From: JAJOKK01 sp965370555
GTDB lineage: Bacteria > Bipolaricaulota > Bipolaricaulia > UBA7950 > UBA9294
Direction of reading: 5' to 3'
Assembly: GCA_965370555.1 (NCBI GenBank)
Contig: CBDUVB010000051.1
Coordinates: 1 to 10,745 of the forward strand
Length of the DNA: 10,745 bases
A model generated the notes under the pieces. It saw only the letters and a list, made by a program, of their open reading frames with translations, was not told the origin of the DNA and ran no database searches. Of this stretch, positions 5,305 to 10,745 are shown one piece after another; position 1 is the stretch's first letter; the number at the start of each line of letters is the position of its first letter. Position numbers and translations under genes: made by a program.

Positions 5305-6302
5305 AGGAGGCGCGCGGCCTGCTTCCTCCCCAGGTGCGAGTAGGCTCGTTCGGTTGCGATCCGTCCCTGCGGTGTGCGTTTGATGAATCCCTCCTGTAAC
5401 AGGTAGGGTTCGACCATATCGGTGATGGTGTCCTTCTCCTCGGAGAGGGCGGCGGAGAGTGTATCGAGTCCGACTGGTCCCCCGTCGAACGTGAGAATGA
5501 TCGCTCTGAGGAGAGCGTGGTCAAGCTCGTCGAGACCGGCTTCGTCGATCTTCAGCAGCGCGAGGGACTCCTTCGTCGTTGCGAGGTCGACCCGCCCATC
5601 TCCCTTGACCTGAGCGTAGTCGCGCGTTCGGCGCAAGAGGCGGTTGGCGATGCGGGGTGTTCCCCGGGCCCGTTTGGCCAGTTCCTCCGCGCCGTCCGGA
5701 GAAACATCGATTCCCAAGAGCTTACCAGTGCGGATGATGATCGAGCAGAGGTCATCCAATGCGTAAAAGTTGAGCCGGAATCCGACCTCGAACCGGTCGC
5801 GCATCGGGGCCGAGATTAGGCCGGCGCGGGTAGTCGCTCCAATCAGGGTGAACGGCGGGAGATCGATCCGCAACGACTGGGCGTTCGGCCCTTCACCAAG
5901 GATGATATCGATCTTGTAGTCCTCCATCGCCGGGTAGAGTATCTCCTCGACGTTGCGCCGCAGGCGATGGATCTCATCGATGAAGAAGATGTCGTGCGGT
6001 TTCAGATTGGTGAGAATCGACGCCAGATCGCCCGCCTTTTCGATTGCTGGGCCGGAGCTCGTGCGGATGCTGACACCCATCTCGTTGGCGATGATCTGGG
6101 CGAGGGTCGTCTTCCCTAATCCGGGCGGGCCGTGTAGGAGGACGTGGTCGAGCGGCTCGTTCCGCCCCTGTGCGGCCGTGATGTAGATCTTAAGCTTCTC
6201 TTTGATCTCGTTCTGACCGACGAAGTCATCGAGCCGCGTCGGGCGCAACGTGGTAAAGGAGGTCTCATCCAGTTGAAGGTCGCTTGGCCGCTCGATCGTC
6301 AT
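5301..6302 (-). CDS. ruvB: Holliday junction branch migration ATPase RuvB
   Basis: Hexameric AAA+ motor that, with RuvA, drives branch migration of recombination intermediates. The 333-residue protein has all signatures: Walker A GPPGLGKTT (58-66), Walker B FFIDEIH (106-112), sensor 1 GATTRAG (155-161), the arginine finger Arg168 in APMRDRF, and sensor 2 GTPRIANRLLRR (214-225). A C-terminal winged-helix domain holds TFDGGPVGLDTLSAAL and ends QGRIATERAYSHLG. Length is normal. ruvA and ruvC are not adjacent, so it appears to be transcribed alone. There is no Shine-Dalgarno; a -10 box ends only 10 bases before the ATG, suggesting a leaderless message. The stop overlaps that of the convergent gene. 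Confidence 0.98.
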   Translation of the reverse strand: MTIERPSDLQLDETSFTTLRPTRLDDFVGQNEIKEKLKIYITAAQGRNEPLDHVLLHGPPGLGKTTLAQIIANEMGVSIRTSSGPAIEKAGDLASILTNLKPHDIFFIDEIHRLRRNVEEILYPAMEDYKIDIILGEGPNAQSLRIDLPPFTLIGATTRAGLISAPMRDRFEVGFRLNFYALDDLCSIIIRTGKLLGIDVSPDGAEELAKRARGTPRIANRLLRRTRDYAQVKGDGRVDLATTKESLALLKIDEAGLDELDHALLRAIILTFDGGPVGLDTLSAALSEEKDTITDMVEPYLLQEGFIKRTPQGRIATERAYSHLGRKQAARLL

Positions 6303-6312
6303 CTTGGAAAGG

Positions 6313-6342
6313 ATTGTACCGGACGGTGAACGAGCGGTTCAA
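6313..6342 (-). promoter_or_regulatory. Putative ruvB promoter, leaderless arrangement
   Basis: On the minus strand TTGAAC (6337-6342) and TACAAT (6313-6318) are 18 bases apart. Transcription would begin near 6306, about 4 bases before the ruvB ATG at 6302. No LexA-type operator was recognised. Confidence 0.5.
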
Positions 6343-6412
6343 CTGGAATTAGGAATCGGCTTTCACCCGATCAGTGACCGTCTCTTCATGAGGCATACCT
6401 TGTGGCTGATCG

Positions 6413-6442
6413 CTGACTATCGGCAGGTATTTGTGTTACCAT
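6413..6442 (+). promoter_or_regulatory. Putative ribF promoter, leaderless arrangement
   Basis: CTGACT (6413-6418) and TACCAT (6437-6442) are 18 bases apart, and TG at 6434-6435 gives an extended -10. The predicted start near 6449 is about 3 bases before the ATG at 6452. Each box matches only four of six consensus bases, so confidence is low. Confidence 0.3.
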
Positions 6443-6451
6443 CACCATACC

Positions 6452-7378
6452 ATGAAGACAAGGGGAAAGCGTGGTGCGGTGATCACCGTAGGGACGTTCG
6501 ATGGAGTGCACCTTGGGCATCAGGAGATCCTGAGGCGGGTGGATGAGATTGCCCGCGCCGAGGGGTTAGAACGGGTCGCCTACACGTTCGTCTTCCCGCC
6601 GCGATTCGTCCTTGTAGGAAGCGAGTCGGGGCTCCTTCTCCTTGAGGAGGTGAAGGTGAAGCTCCTCGAACGCCGTGTCGATCGGGTCATTCGTGTGGAT
6701 TTTCATGAGGTAGGTGAGGTCGTGGCGGAGCGATTCGCGCGCGAGGTTCTGATCGAACGGCTCGCTACGCGGACGGTCGTCGTCGGGGACCGGTTCCGCT
6801 TCGGTCGGGATCGGGAGGGTGATGTCGATCTCCTGCGGAGAATCGGTGAGGAAGAAGGCGTTTCGATCGTTTCCCTTCCCCCGCTGGTGGTCGATCAAGT
6901 TGCTGTGAGTAGCACTAGGATCCGTTCGCTGCTTCGCCAAGGGATGATCGACGACGCGACGACCCTTCTCGGGCGTCCGCCGCTCCTCTTCGGCAAAGTC
7001 GTGTACGGGGACCGCATCGGTCGCGAGATCGGATACCAAACCGCGAACCTGGCGCTCGATCCGCGCCTCCTGCGACCTGCGAGCGGGGTCTACGTTGTGC
7101 ATGCCTTCTTCCGCAGTGAGGGAGGGGCGGGGATGATGTACATCGGGGATCGTCCCACCGTCGGTGGGGACGAGATACGGTGCGAGGTTCACCTGTTCTC
7201 TCCCCCGCTTGGCGAACTCTACGGCGAACATATGGAGGTACATCTCCTTCACAGGCTCCGGGGAGATCGATGTTTCTCTTCCCTTTCGGACCTGCGTCTC
7301 CAGATCGATCGGGACGCAGAGCGTGCCCGTGCACTCCTCCCCTCCTACAATGGGCCACAGCGCCCAATCCTTGCTTGA
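6452..7378 (+). CDS. ribF: Bifunctional riboflavin kinase / FMN adenylyltransferase
   Basis: Converts riboflavin to FMN and then FAD with ATP, in the cytoplasm. The 308-residue protein has the N-terminal nucleotidyltransferase domain with ITVGTFDGVHLGHQ (11-24), GDRFRFGRDREGD (112-124) and SSTRIR (163-168). The C-terminal flavokinase domain opens GRPPLLFGKVVYGD and has GYQTANL (204-210), GVYVV and IGDRPTVGG followed by EVHLF. Two positions differ from consensus: the usual FxPHP stretch reads FVFPPR, and the kinase PTAN motif reads QTAN; the catalytic Thr and Asn of TAN remain. I chose the ATG at 6452. A TTG 21 bases upstream would add MCYHHHT, which is not family-like, and it overlaps the likely promoter. 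There is no Shine-Dalgarno, consistent with a leaderless message. It is divergent from ruvB. Confidence 0.93.
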   Translation: MKTRGKRGAVITVGTFDGVHLGHQEILRRVDEIARAEGLERVAYTFVFPPRFVLVGSESGLLLLEEVKVKLLERRVDRVIRVDFHEVGEVVAERFAREVLIERLATRTVVVGDRFRFGRDREGDVDLLRRIGEEEGVSIVSLPPLVVDQVAVSSTRIRSLLRQGMIDDATTLLGRPPLLFGKVVYGDRIGREIGYQTANLALDPRLLRPASGVYVVHAFFRSEGGAGMMYIGDRPTVGGDEIRCEVHLFSPPLGELYGEHMEVHLLHRLRGDRCFSSLSDLRLQIDRDAERARALLPSYNGPQRPILA

Positions 7379-7403
7379 AAATCGCTCTATTCCGGTTTAT
7401 CAT
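7375..7403 (+). promoter_or_regulatory. Putative promoter for tsaB-rpmB, overlapping the ribF stop
   Basis: TTGAAA (7375-7380) and TATCAT (7398-7403) are 17 bases apart, and each matches five of six consensus bases: the best promoter in the window. The -35 box contains the ribF stop codon. Transcription would start near 7410, about 5 bases before the tsaB ATG. Confidence 0.6.
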
Positions 7404-7414
7404 TACTTCTTAGG

Positions 7415-8086
7415 ATGATCACACTGGGAGTGGATACTTCCGTTTCACTCGGAGGAGTGGCGCTGTGGAGAGACGGTGAGGGAGTGGCGGAGATGATGAT
7501 GGAATCTCCGCTTTCTCATGCCGAAGAGCTCCTTCCTTTGCTCTTGCGTCTCCTCGAACAGTGCGGTTTAGAGCGAGATGAGATCGACCTTGTTAGTGTA
7601 AATGTGGGGCCTGGATCGTTCACTGGCTTGCGGATCGGCCTTGCGACTGCAAAGGGGTTCTGCCAGGCGCTGGGGGTCCCGCTAGTGGGGATCGATGGGA
7701 CGTTCGTTTACCGAGCGCGCCTCGATGCGAAAGAGAGGGTCTGTGTCCTGTTGCGGAACCGTCGCGACCTCCTATACGCGCGGTGGTTCGTGGGAATGAA
7801 ACCGCAGGGGGAGACCATGGTTCTCCCGGTGGTAAAGGCCTGGGAGAGGCTCGTGGGCGAGAGAAAGGATGTCACGATTATTGGGGATGGAGCCCTTGCG
7901 CTGCGCGATCTTCTTGGAGAGGCTCCGTGGGTGAGGCTGGCTTCGGCAGAAATGTACGTTCCTTCCCCGATGTGGATCGCCCGATTGGGCGAAGAGGGTG
8001 ACCAAAAGGATAGACTCTATGATCTTGAGCCTGCTTACGTTGAGCCAATCCTTTTTAAGACGAATAATACCAAGAAGATGAGGTGA
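7415..8086 (+). CDS. tsaB: tRNA t6A biosynthesis protein TsaB (YeaZ)
   Basis: TsaB is a catalytically inactive ASKHA-fold protein that pairs with TsaD and TsaE to move threonylcarbamoyl from the AMP ester onto tRNA A37. The 223-residue protein shows GVDTS near the start, SHAEELLPLL (34-43) and GPGSFTGLRIGLATAKG (65-81), the signature helix used in TsaB-TsaD contact. The tail has YDLEPAYVEP, comparable to the LxPxYxR end of the family. The ATG at 7415 has no spaced Shine-Dalgarno and follows a -10 box closely. rpmB begins 7 bases after its stop, so the pair is probably one transcript. tsaD and tsaE are not in the window; tsaC is at 3283. Confidence 0.95.
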   Translation: MITLGVDTSVSLGGVALWRDGEGVAEMMMESPLSHAEELLPLLLRLLEQCGLERDEIDLVSVNVGPGSFTGLRIGLATAKGFCQALGVPLVGIDGTFVYRARLDAKERVCVLLRNRRDLLYARWFVGMKPQGETMVLPVVKAWERLVGERKDVTIIGDGALALRDLLGEAPWVRLASAEMYVPSPMWIARLGEEGDQKDRLYDLEPAYVEPILFKTNNTKKMR

Positions 8087-8093
8087 GCTAGAG

Positions 8094-8285
8094 ATGTCGC
8101 GAATCTGTGAGATCTGTGGGAAACGGCCTGTGGCCGGGAATCAGGTGAGCCATTCGCAACGACATACGCGGCGTATGCGCGTCCCGAACATTCAACGGGT
8201 GCACGCCTATGTGGATGGGAAGAAGGTTCGAATCAACGCCTGTACGCGGTGTATCAAATCCGGACGGGTGACGAAGGCTGGCTAA
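8094..8285 (+). CDS. rpmB: 50S ribosomal protein L28 (bL28)
   Basis: 63-residue basic protein of the large ribosomal subunit. It has the L28 start SRICEICGKRPVAGNQVSHS, the central block QRHTRRMRVPNIQRVHAYVDG and the C-terminal CTRCIKSGRVTKAG. Two C-x2-C pairs (Cys5/8 and Cys50/53) indicate the zinc-binding (C+) form. Length is normal for bacteria. GAGGTGA (8080-8086) lies 7 bases before the ATG and overlaps the end of tsaB, so the two are co-transcribed. An S1-domain gene follows after 57 bases. Confidence 0.97.
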   Translation: MSRICEICGKRPVAGNQVSHSQRHTRRMRVPNIQRVHAYVDGKKVRINACTRCIKSGRVTKAG

Positions 8286-8342
8286 TCAAGGCTCTTTTTA
8301 ACGCTCTTTTGTAGCATAGGTCGGGGTTGGGCCCATAGGATC

Positions 8343-8786
8343 ATGTCATTTAAAGTCGGCGCAATAGTCTCGGGAACGATCGTTGAAGTGACCGAAGAGG
8401 GGATCGTTGTCTCTCTCCCTGAGGGTGGCGGCGGTTTGATCCCTCCCTCGTTATCTTTGTCTGTTGATAGACTTAAAAGCGAGTTTTGCCCCGGTGGAAC
8501 GGTATTGGTGTCCATCGTCTCCCAGGGCGAGGGGGGTTGGGCCACGCTGGCGTTTGCCACTCCGCAAGAGAGCGACGGGACGCACGCGTTCGACCAAGAA
8601 TTTCACCGTCTAAACCACGCTTTAACTAACTGTTCTTCCCCGCAAAGACCTGCACCGAGTGACGAGCCCTCGGTGGAGGAGCAGATCGAGGAATGGACCG
8701 ATCAGGTGAAGGAGGGACTCTCTCGCCTGCGTAAGCACCGCGGCAGACGCTTGAACGAGGAGTTCTACAGCCCGAAAAACGGATAG
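8343..8786 (+). CDS. S1-domain RNA-binding protein (YabR-like)
   Basis: 147-residue protein with one N-terminal S1/OB-fold RNA-binding domain (about residues 3-72), starting FKVGAIVSGTIVEVTEEGIVVSLPEG with GLIPPSLSLS where S1 domains have GLVHISELS. A polar linker is followed by a charged C-terminal helix, EEQIEEWTDQVKEGLSRLRKHRGRR. This resembles the tail of single-S1 proteins of Firmicutes (YabR/general stress protein 13 type), which typically end in a helix followed by a basic segment. Such proteins associate with ribosomes or mRNA, but the exact role is unknown. AGGA lies just upstream of the ATG. Its stop is only 12 bases from the ferredoxin start, so it is probably co-transcribed with the oxidoreductase genes. 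No convincing promoter was found in the preceding gap. Confidence 0.78.
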   Translation: MSFKVGAIVSGTIVEVTEEGIVVSLPEGGGGLIPPSLSLSVDRLKSEFCPGGTVLVSIVSQGEGGWATLAFATPQESDGTHAFDQEFHRLNHALTNCSSPQRPAPSDEPSVEEQIEEWTDQVKEGLSRLRKHRGRRLNEEFYSPKNG

Positions 8787-8788
8787 AT

Positions 8789-8793
8789 GGAGG
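8789..8793 (+). promoter_or_regulatory. Shine-Dalgarno that sets the ferredoxin-subunit start
   Basis: GGAGG lies 5 bases before the ATG at 8799. The in-frame ATG at 8787 is itself partly inside this site, so 8799 is the likelier start. Confidence 0.65.
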
Positions 8794-8798
8794 TCTTC

Positions 8799-9023
8799 AT
8801 GCCGAGAGGGACGGTCGTAATCGACAAGGATCGTTGTAAGGGATGTGGGCTCTGCATAGCTGCCTGCCCCAATCAGGTCCTTGCCTTCTCCGGAGAGTTA
8901 AATAAGAGCGGTTATAACGTTGTTTACATGGAGGATCCTGAGGCGTGTGTCGGTTGTGCCTTCTGCGCGCAGACCTGTCCGGATATCGCCATCGAAGTCT
9001 ATCGGGAGAAGGTTCCCGCTTAG
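8799..9023 (+). CDS. 2-oxoacid:ferredoxin oxidoreductase delta (2x[4Fe-4S] ferredoxin) subunit
   Basis: 74-residue ferredoxin-type subunit that passes electrons from the TPP/Fe-S core to an external ferredoxin. It contains two complete C-x2-C-x2-C-x3-C-P motifs: Cys13/16/19/23 and Cys50/53/56/60, each binding one [4Fe-4S] cluster. This spacing and size match the PorD/KorD/VorD family. The ATG at 8799 is preferred to 8787 because of the GGAGG site between them. It begins 12 bases after the S1 gene and is followed 10 bases later by the alpha subunit, the usual delta-alpha-beta order of these complexes. Confidence 0.92.
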   Translation: MPRGTVVIDKDRCKGCGLCIAACPNQVLAFSGELNKSGYNVVYMEDPEACVGCAFCAQTCPDIAIEVYREKVPA

Positions 9024-9033
9024 AGGGGGGATG

Positions 9034-10089
9034 ATGGGGAAGAAGATGCTATTGCGAGGGAACGAAGTGATCGCTGAGGCGGCGATTCGCGCGGGTTGCC
9101 AGTGTTACTTTGCCTATCCGATCACTCCTCAAGCGGAGCTGTTGGAGCACATGGCAAGGAACATGCCCCGGCTCGGGCGAACGTTCGTTCAGGCCGAGAG
9201 CGAGCTCGCAGCGATTAACATGGTCTATGGTGCCGCCTCGGTCGGGGTACGCACGATGACTTCCTCCTCCTCGCCGGGGATCAGCCTGAAGCAGGAAGGG
9301 ATCTCCTACATGGCTGGATCGAGCCTTCCCGCGGTGATCGTCAACATAGTCCGCGGTGGACCAGGGCTGGGGGACATCGCTCCCTCTCAGTGTGATTACT
9401 TTCAGGCGACGAAGGGCGGTGGACACGGGGACTATCACATGATTGTCCTTGCACCGTCGACCGTCCCCGAGGCCGGTGAGCTGACGATGCTCGCCTTTGA
9501 TCTTGCCGATCGATACCGCACCCCGGTGATGCTCCTTGCCGACGGAATGCTCGGGCAGATGATGGAGCCGGTGGAACTCCCTGAGCCGATCGATGTTGCC
9601 TCTCTCCCGAAGAAGGAGTGGGCGACGACCGGCGCGAAGGGGCGCGATCCGAACATCATCCTCAGCTTCGATCTTGACCCGGAGGTTCTTAAGCAGATGA
9701 ACCTCGATCTGCAGGCGCGCTATCGTAAGATCGAGAAGAGCGAAGTGCGCTACGAGGAGTACGAGACCGACGATGCAGAGATCGTCATTGCTGCGTACGG
9801 GACGGTCGCACGGATTACCAAGACCGTTGTTCGCATGGCGCGGGCCGAAGGGATCAAGCTCGGTCTCTTCCGACCGATCACGGTCTGGCCGTTCCCTTAC
9901 GAGCCGCTCAAGAAACTATCAGAGCGGGTGGAGGCCGTCCTCACCGTGGAGATGAGTGCAGGACAGATGTGGGAGGACGTGCGGTTGGCGGTGGCCGAGA
10001 GGGCGAAGACCCCGTTCTACGGGGAGATGGGCGGTGTGGTCCCAACCCCGCGAGGGATCCTAAGCGAGGTGAAGAAGTATGCCGGTTAA
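9034..10089 (+). CDS. vorB: 2-oxoacid:ferredoxin oxidoreductase alpha subunit, VorB type
   Basis: Alpha subunit of a CoA-dependent enzyme that oxidatively decarboxylates 2-oxoacids to acyl-CoA and reduced ferredoxin; it is oxygen sensitive and typical of anaerobes. The 351-residue protein has AYPITPQAELLEH (27-39), FVQAESELAAINM, TMTSSSSPGISLKQEGISYM (74-93), VRGGPGLGDIAPSQ and DYFQATKGGGHGDY (121-134). The last blocks are closest to VorB, the branched-chain (3-methyl-2-oxobutanoate) type, although 2-oxoglutarate (Kor) enzymes are similar. The domain order pyrimidine-binding then C-terminal swapped domain (IVIAAYGTVAR, LFRPITVWPFP) is normal. GAGGGG sits at 9024-9029; ATG 9031 is an equally possible start. 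It overlaps the beta subunit by 11 bases. Confidence 0.92.
   Translation: MGKKMLLRGNEVIAEAAIRAGCQCYFAYPITPQAELLEHMARNMPRLGRTFVQAESELAAINMVYGAASVGVRTMTSSSSPGISLKQEGISYMAGSSLPAVIVNIVRGGPGLGDIAPSQCDYFQATKGGGHGDYHMIVLAPSTVPEAGELTMLAFDLADRYRTPVMLLADGMLGQMMEPVELPEPIDVASLPKKEWATTGAKGRDPNIILSFDLDPEVLKQMNLDLQARYRKIEKSEVRYEEYETDDAEIVIAAYGTVARITKTVVRMARAEGIKLGLFRPITVWPFPYEPLKKLSERVEAVLTVEMSAGQMWEDVRLAVAERAKTPFYGEMGGVVPTPRGILSEVKKYAG
10066..10072 (+). promoter_or_regulatory. Shine-Dalgarno that sets the beta-subunit start
   Basis: GAGGTGA, 6 bases before the ATG at 10079, lies inside the end of the alpha gene. The later ATG at 10100 has GGAG only 3 bases away, so it is the weaker candidate by spacing. 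Confidence 0.6.
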
Positions 10090-10745
10090 CGTGGAGAATA
10101 TGGTAAAGGTCTTCTCAAGGCCTGAGAGCCTGACCGATGCCCGGTCGACCTACTGTCCTGGGTGTCAGCACGGGATCCTCACGCGGATCATCGGCCAGAC
10201 GATCGACGAATTGGATATCGCCGAGCGGACGATCATCATCGCTCCGGTCGGATGCGCTGTCTTCGCTTACCTCTGGTACCGTTGCGATTCGATACAGGTC
10301 GCCCACGGCCGTGCGAGTGCGGTTGCAACCGGGGTGAAGCGGGCCGATCCGAACCTGGTCGTCCTCTCCTATCAAGGGGACGGCGACTTCGCCAGTATCG
10401 GGACCGCCGAGTCGATCCACGCGGCGAACCGGGGGGAGAACATCACCGTCATCTTCGTGAACAACCAGGTCTATGGGATGACCGGCGGGGAGATGGCCCC
10501 AACGTCCTTGGTGGGGCAGAAGACGACGACGACCCCGGACGGGCGCGACCCCGCGCAGGCTGGCTACCCGATCCGCTTCTCAGAGATGATCGCCCAGCTC
10601 GATGCACCGGTCTACGTTACACGGCAGGCGCTCTACGATACGAAGCGAATCATGGATACTCAGAAGGCGATCAAGAAGGCGTTCACCAATCAGGTGGAAG
10701 GGAAGGGATACTCGCTCGTCGAGGTCCTCTCCACCTGCCCGACGA
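10079..10745 (+). CDS. vorA: 2-oxoacid:ferredoxin oxidoreductase beta (TPP-binding) subunit, 3' end beyond window
   Basis: 222 complete codons are visible and the frame is open at the edge. Beta subunits bind thiamine pyrophosphate and a [4Fe-4S] cluster. Here YCPGCQHGI (25-33) and Cys59 in APVGCAVF fit cluster ligands. YQGDGDFASIGTAESIHAA (98-116) with NN at 128-129 forms the GDG...NN TPP/Mg site, followed by VYGMTGGEMAPTS. The usual CPGCGHG reads CPGCQHG, a mild variant. The ATG at 10079 has a well-spaced GAGGTGA and overlaps vorB by 11 bases. ATG 10100 would start MVKVFSRPESLTD, which is also how many family members begin. Substrate class is inferred from the partner alpha subunit. Confidence 0.93.
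   Translation, partial: MPVNVENMVKVFSRPESLTDARSTYCPGCQHGILTRIIGQTIDELDIAERTIIIAPVGCAVFAYLWYRCDSIQVAHGRASAVATGVKRADPNLVVLSYQGDGDFASIGTAESIHAANRGENITVIFVNNQVYGMTGGEMAPTSLVGQKTTTTPDGRDPAQAGYPIRFSEMIAQLDAPVYVTRQALYDTKRIMDTQKAIKKAFTNQVEGKGYSLVEVLSTCPT

Noticed and set aside
6431..6451. TTG start for ribF giving MCYHHHT at the N-terminus
   Set aside because: It has no ribosome site, overlaps the predicted -10 box, and the family begins close to the ITVGTFDG strand.
6566..7403. Minus-strand open frames antisense to ribF
   Set aside because: They are shadows of the coding strand; ribF motifs on the plus strand are unambiguous and the antisense products have no family features.
8286..8342. Terminator or promoter between rpmB and the S1 gene
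   Set aside because: Two GCTCTTTT repeats and a TAGCAT are present, but there is no stable hairpin before the T runs and no acceptable -35 box at 16-18 bases.
8920..9033. Upstream extension of the vorB frame into the ferredoxin gene
   Set aside because: The added residues do not resemble the family and the ferredoxin frame there has two perfect cluster motifs; the Shine-Dalgarno precedes 9031/9034.
1..10745. CRISPR array, tRNA/rRNA, insertion sequence, phage or toxin-antitoxin genes
   Set aside because: I saw no spaced direct repeats, no cloverleaf-like segments and no transposase, integrase or phage-like proteins; nearly all sequence is accounted for by housekeeping genes.

Overview
The window looks like a compact bacterial chromosome segment with moderately high GC. 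It carries housekeeping and cofactor genes on both strands, packed with stop/start overlaps and no gap longer than about 210 bases. I see no mobile element, CRISPR array, tRNA or rRNA. An oxygen-sensitive 2-oxoacid:ferredoxin oxidoreductase suggests an anaerobe. The mix of genes is compatible with a deep-branching thermophilic or anaerobic lineage such as Bipolaricaulota/Acetothermia, but that placement is only a guess and nothing here proves it.

Left third (1-3075, minus strand): one operon for protein lipoylation. Transcription runs leftward through a free-standing lipoyl-domain protein, lipB (octanoyltransferase), lipA (lipoyl synthase), an LplA-type lipoate ligase and a DUF501 protein cut by the window edge. 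Every neighbouring pair overlaps by 8 to 26 bases. The operon therefore encodes an acceptor domain, the two enzymes that build lipoate on it, and a ligase-like enzyme for salvage or transfer. The DUF501 protein has unknown function.

Middle (3100-5304, plus strand): divergent promoters in a 206-base gap serve the lip operon on one side. On the other side they serve a short unrecognised 34-codon ORF, tsaC (YrdC/Sua5 family, t6A tRNA modification) and an EamA-family transporter, linked by ATGA overlaps. A CDP-alcohol phosphatidyltransferase-like membrane protein with an altered active-site motif follows from its own promoter. It meets ruvB (minus strand) tail to tail, and the two stop codons share one CTAG.

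Right half (5301-8285): ruvB (Holliday junction motor) is divergent from ribF (FMN/FAD synthesis). Then come tsaB (t6A synthesis) and rpmB (ribosomal protein L28). The predicted -10 boxes of ruvB, ribF and tsaB lie only 9-11 bases before the start codons and these genes lack good Shine-Dalgarno sequences, which suggests leaderless transcripts.

Right end (8343-10745): a short S1-domain RNA-binding protein is followed by a ferredoxin-type delta subunit, an alpha subunit and the start of the TPP-binding beta subunit of a 2-oxoacid:ferredoxin oxidoreductase, most like the VOR (branched-chain 2-oxoacid) type. The beta gene runs off the window, and a gamma subunit may lie beyond.
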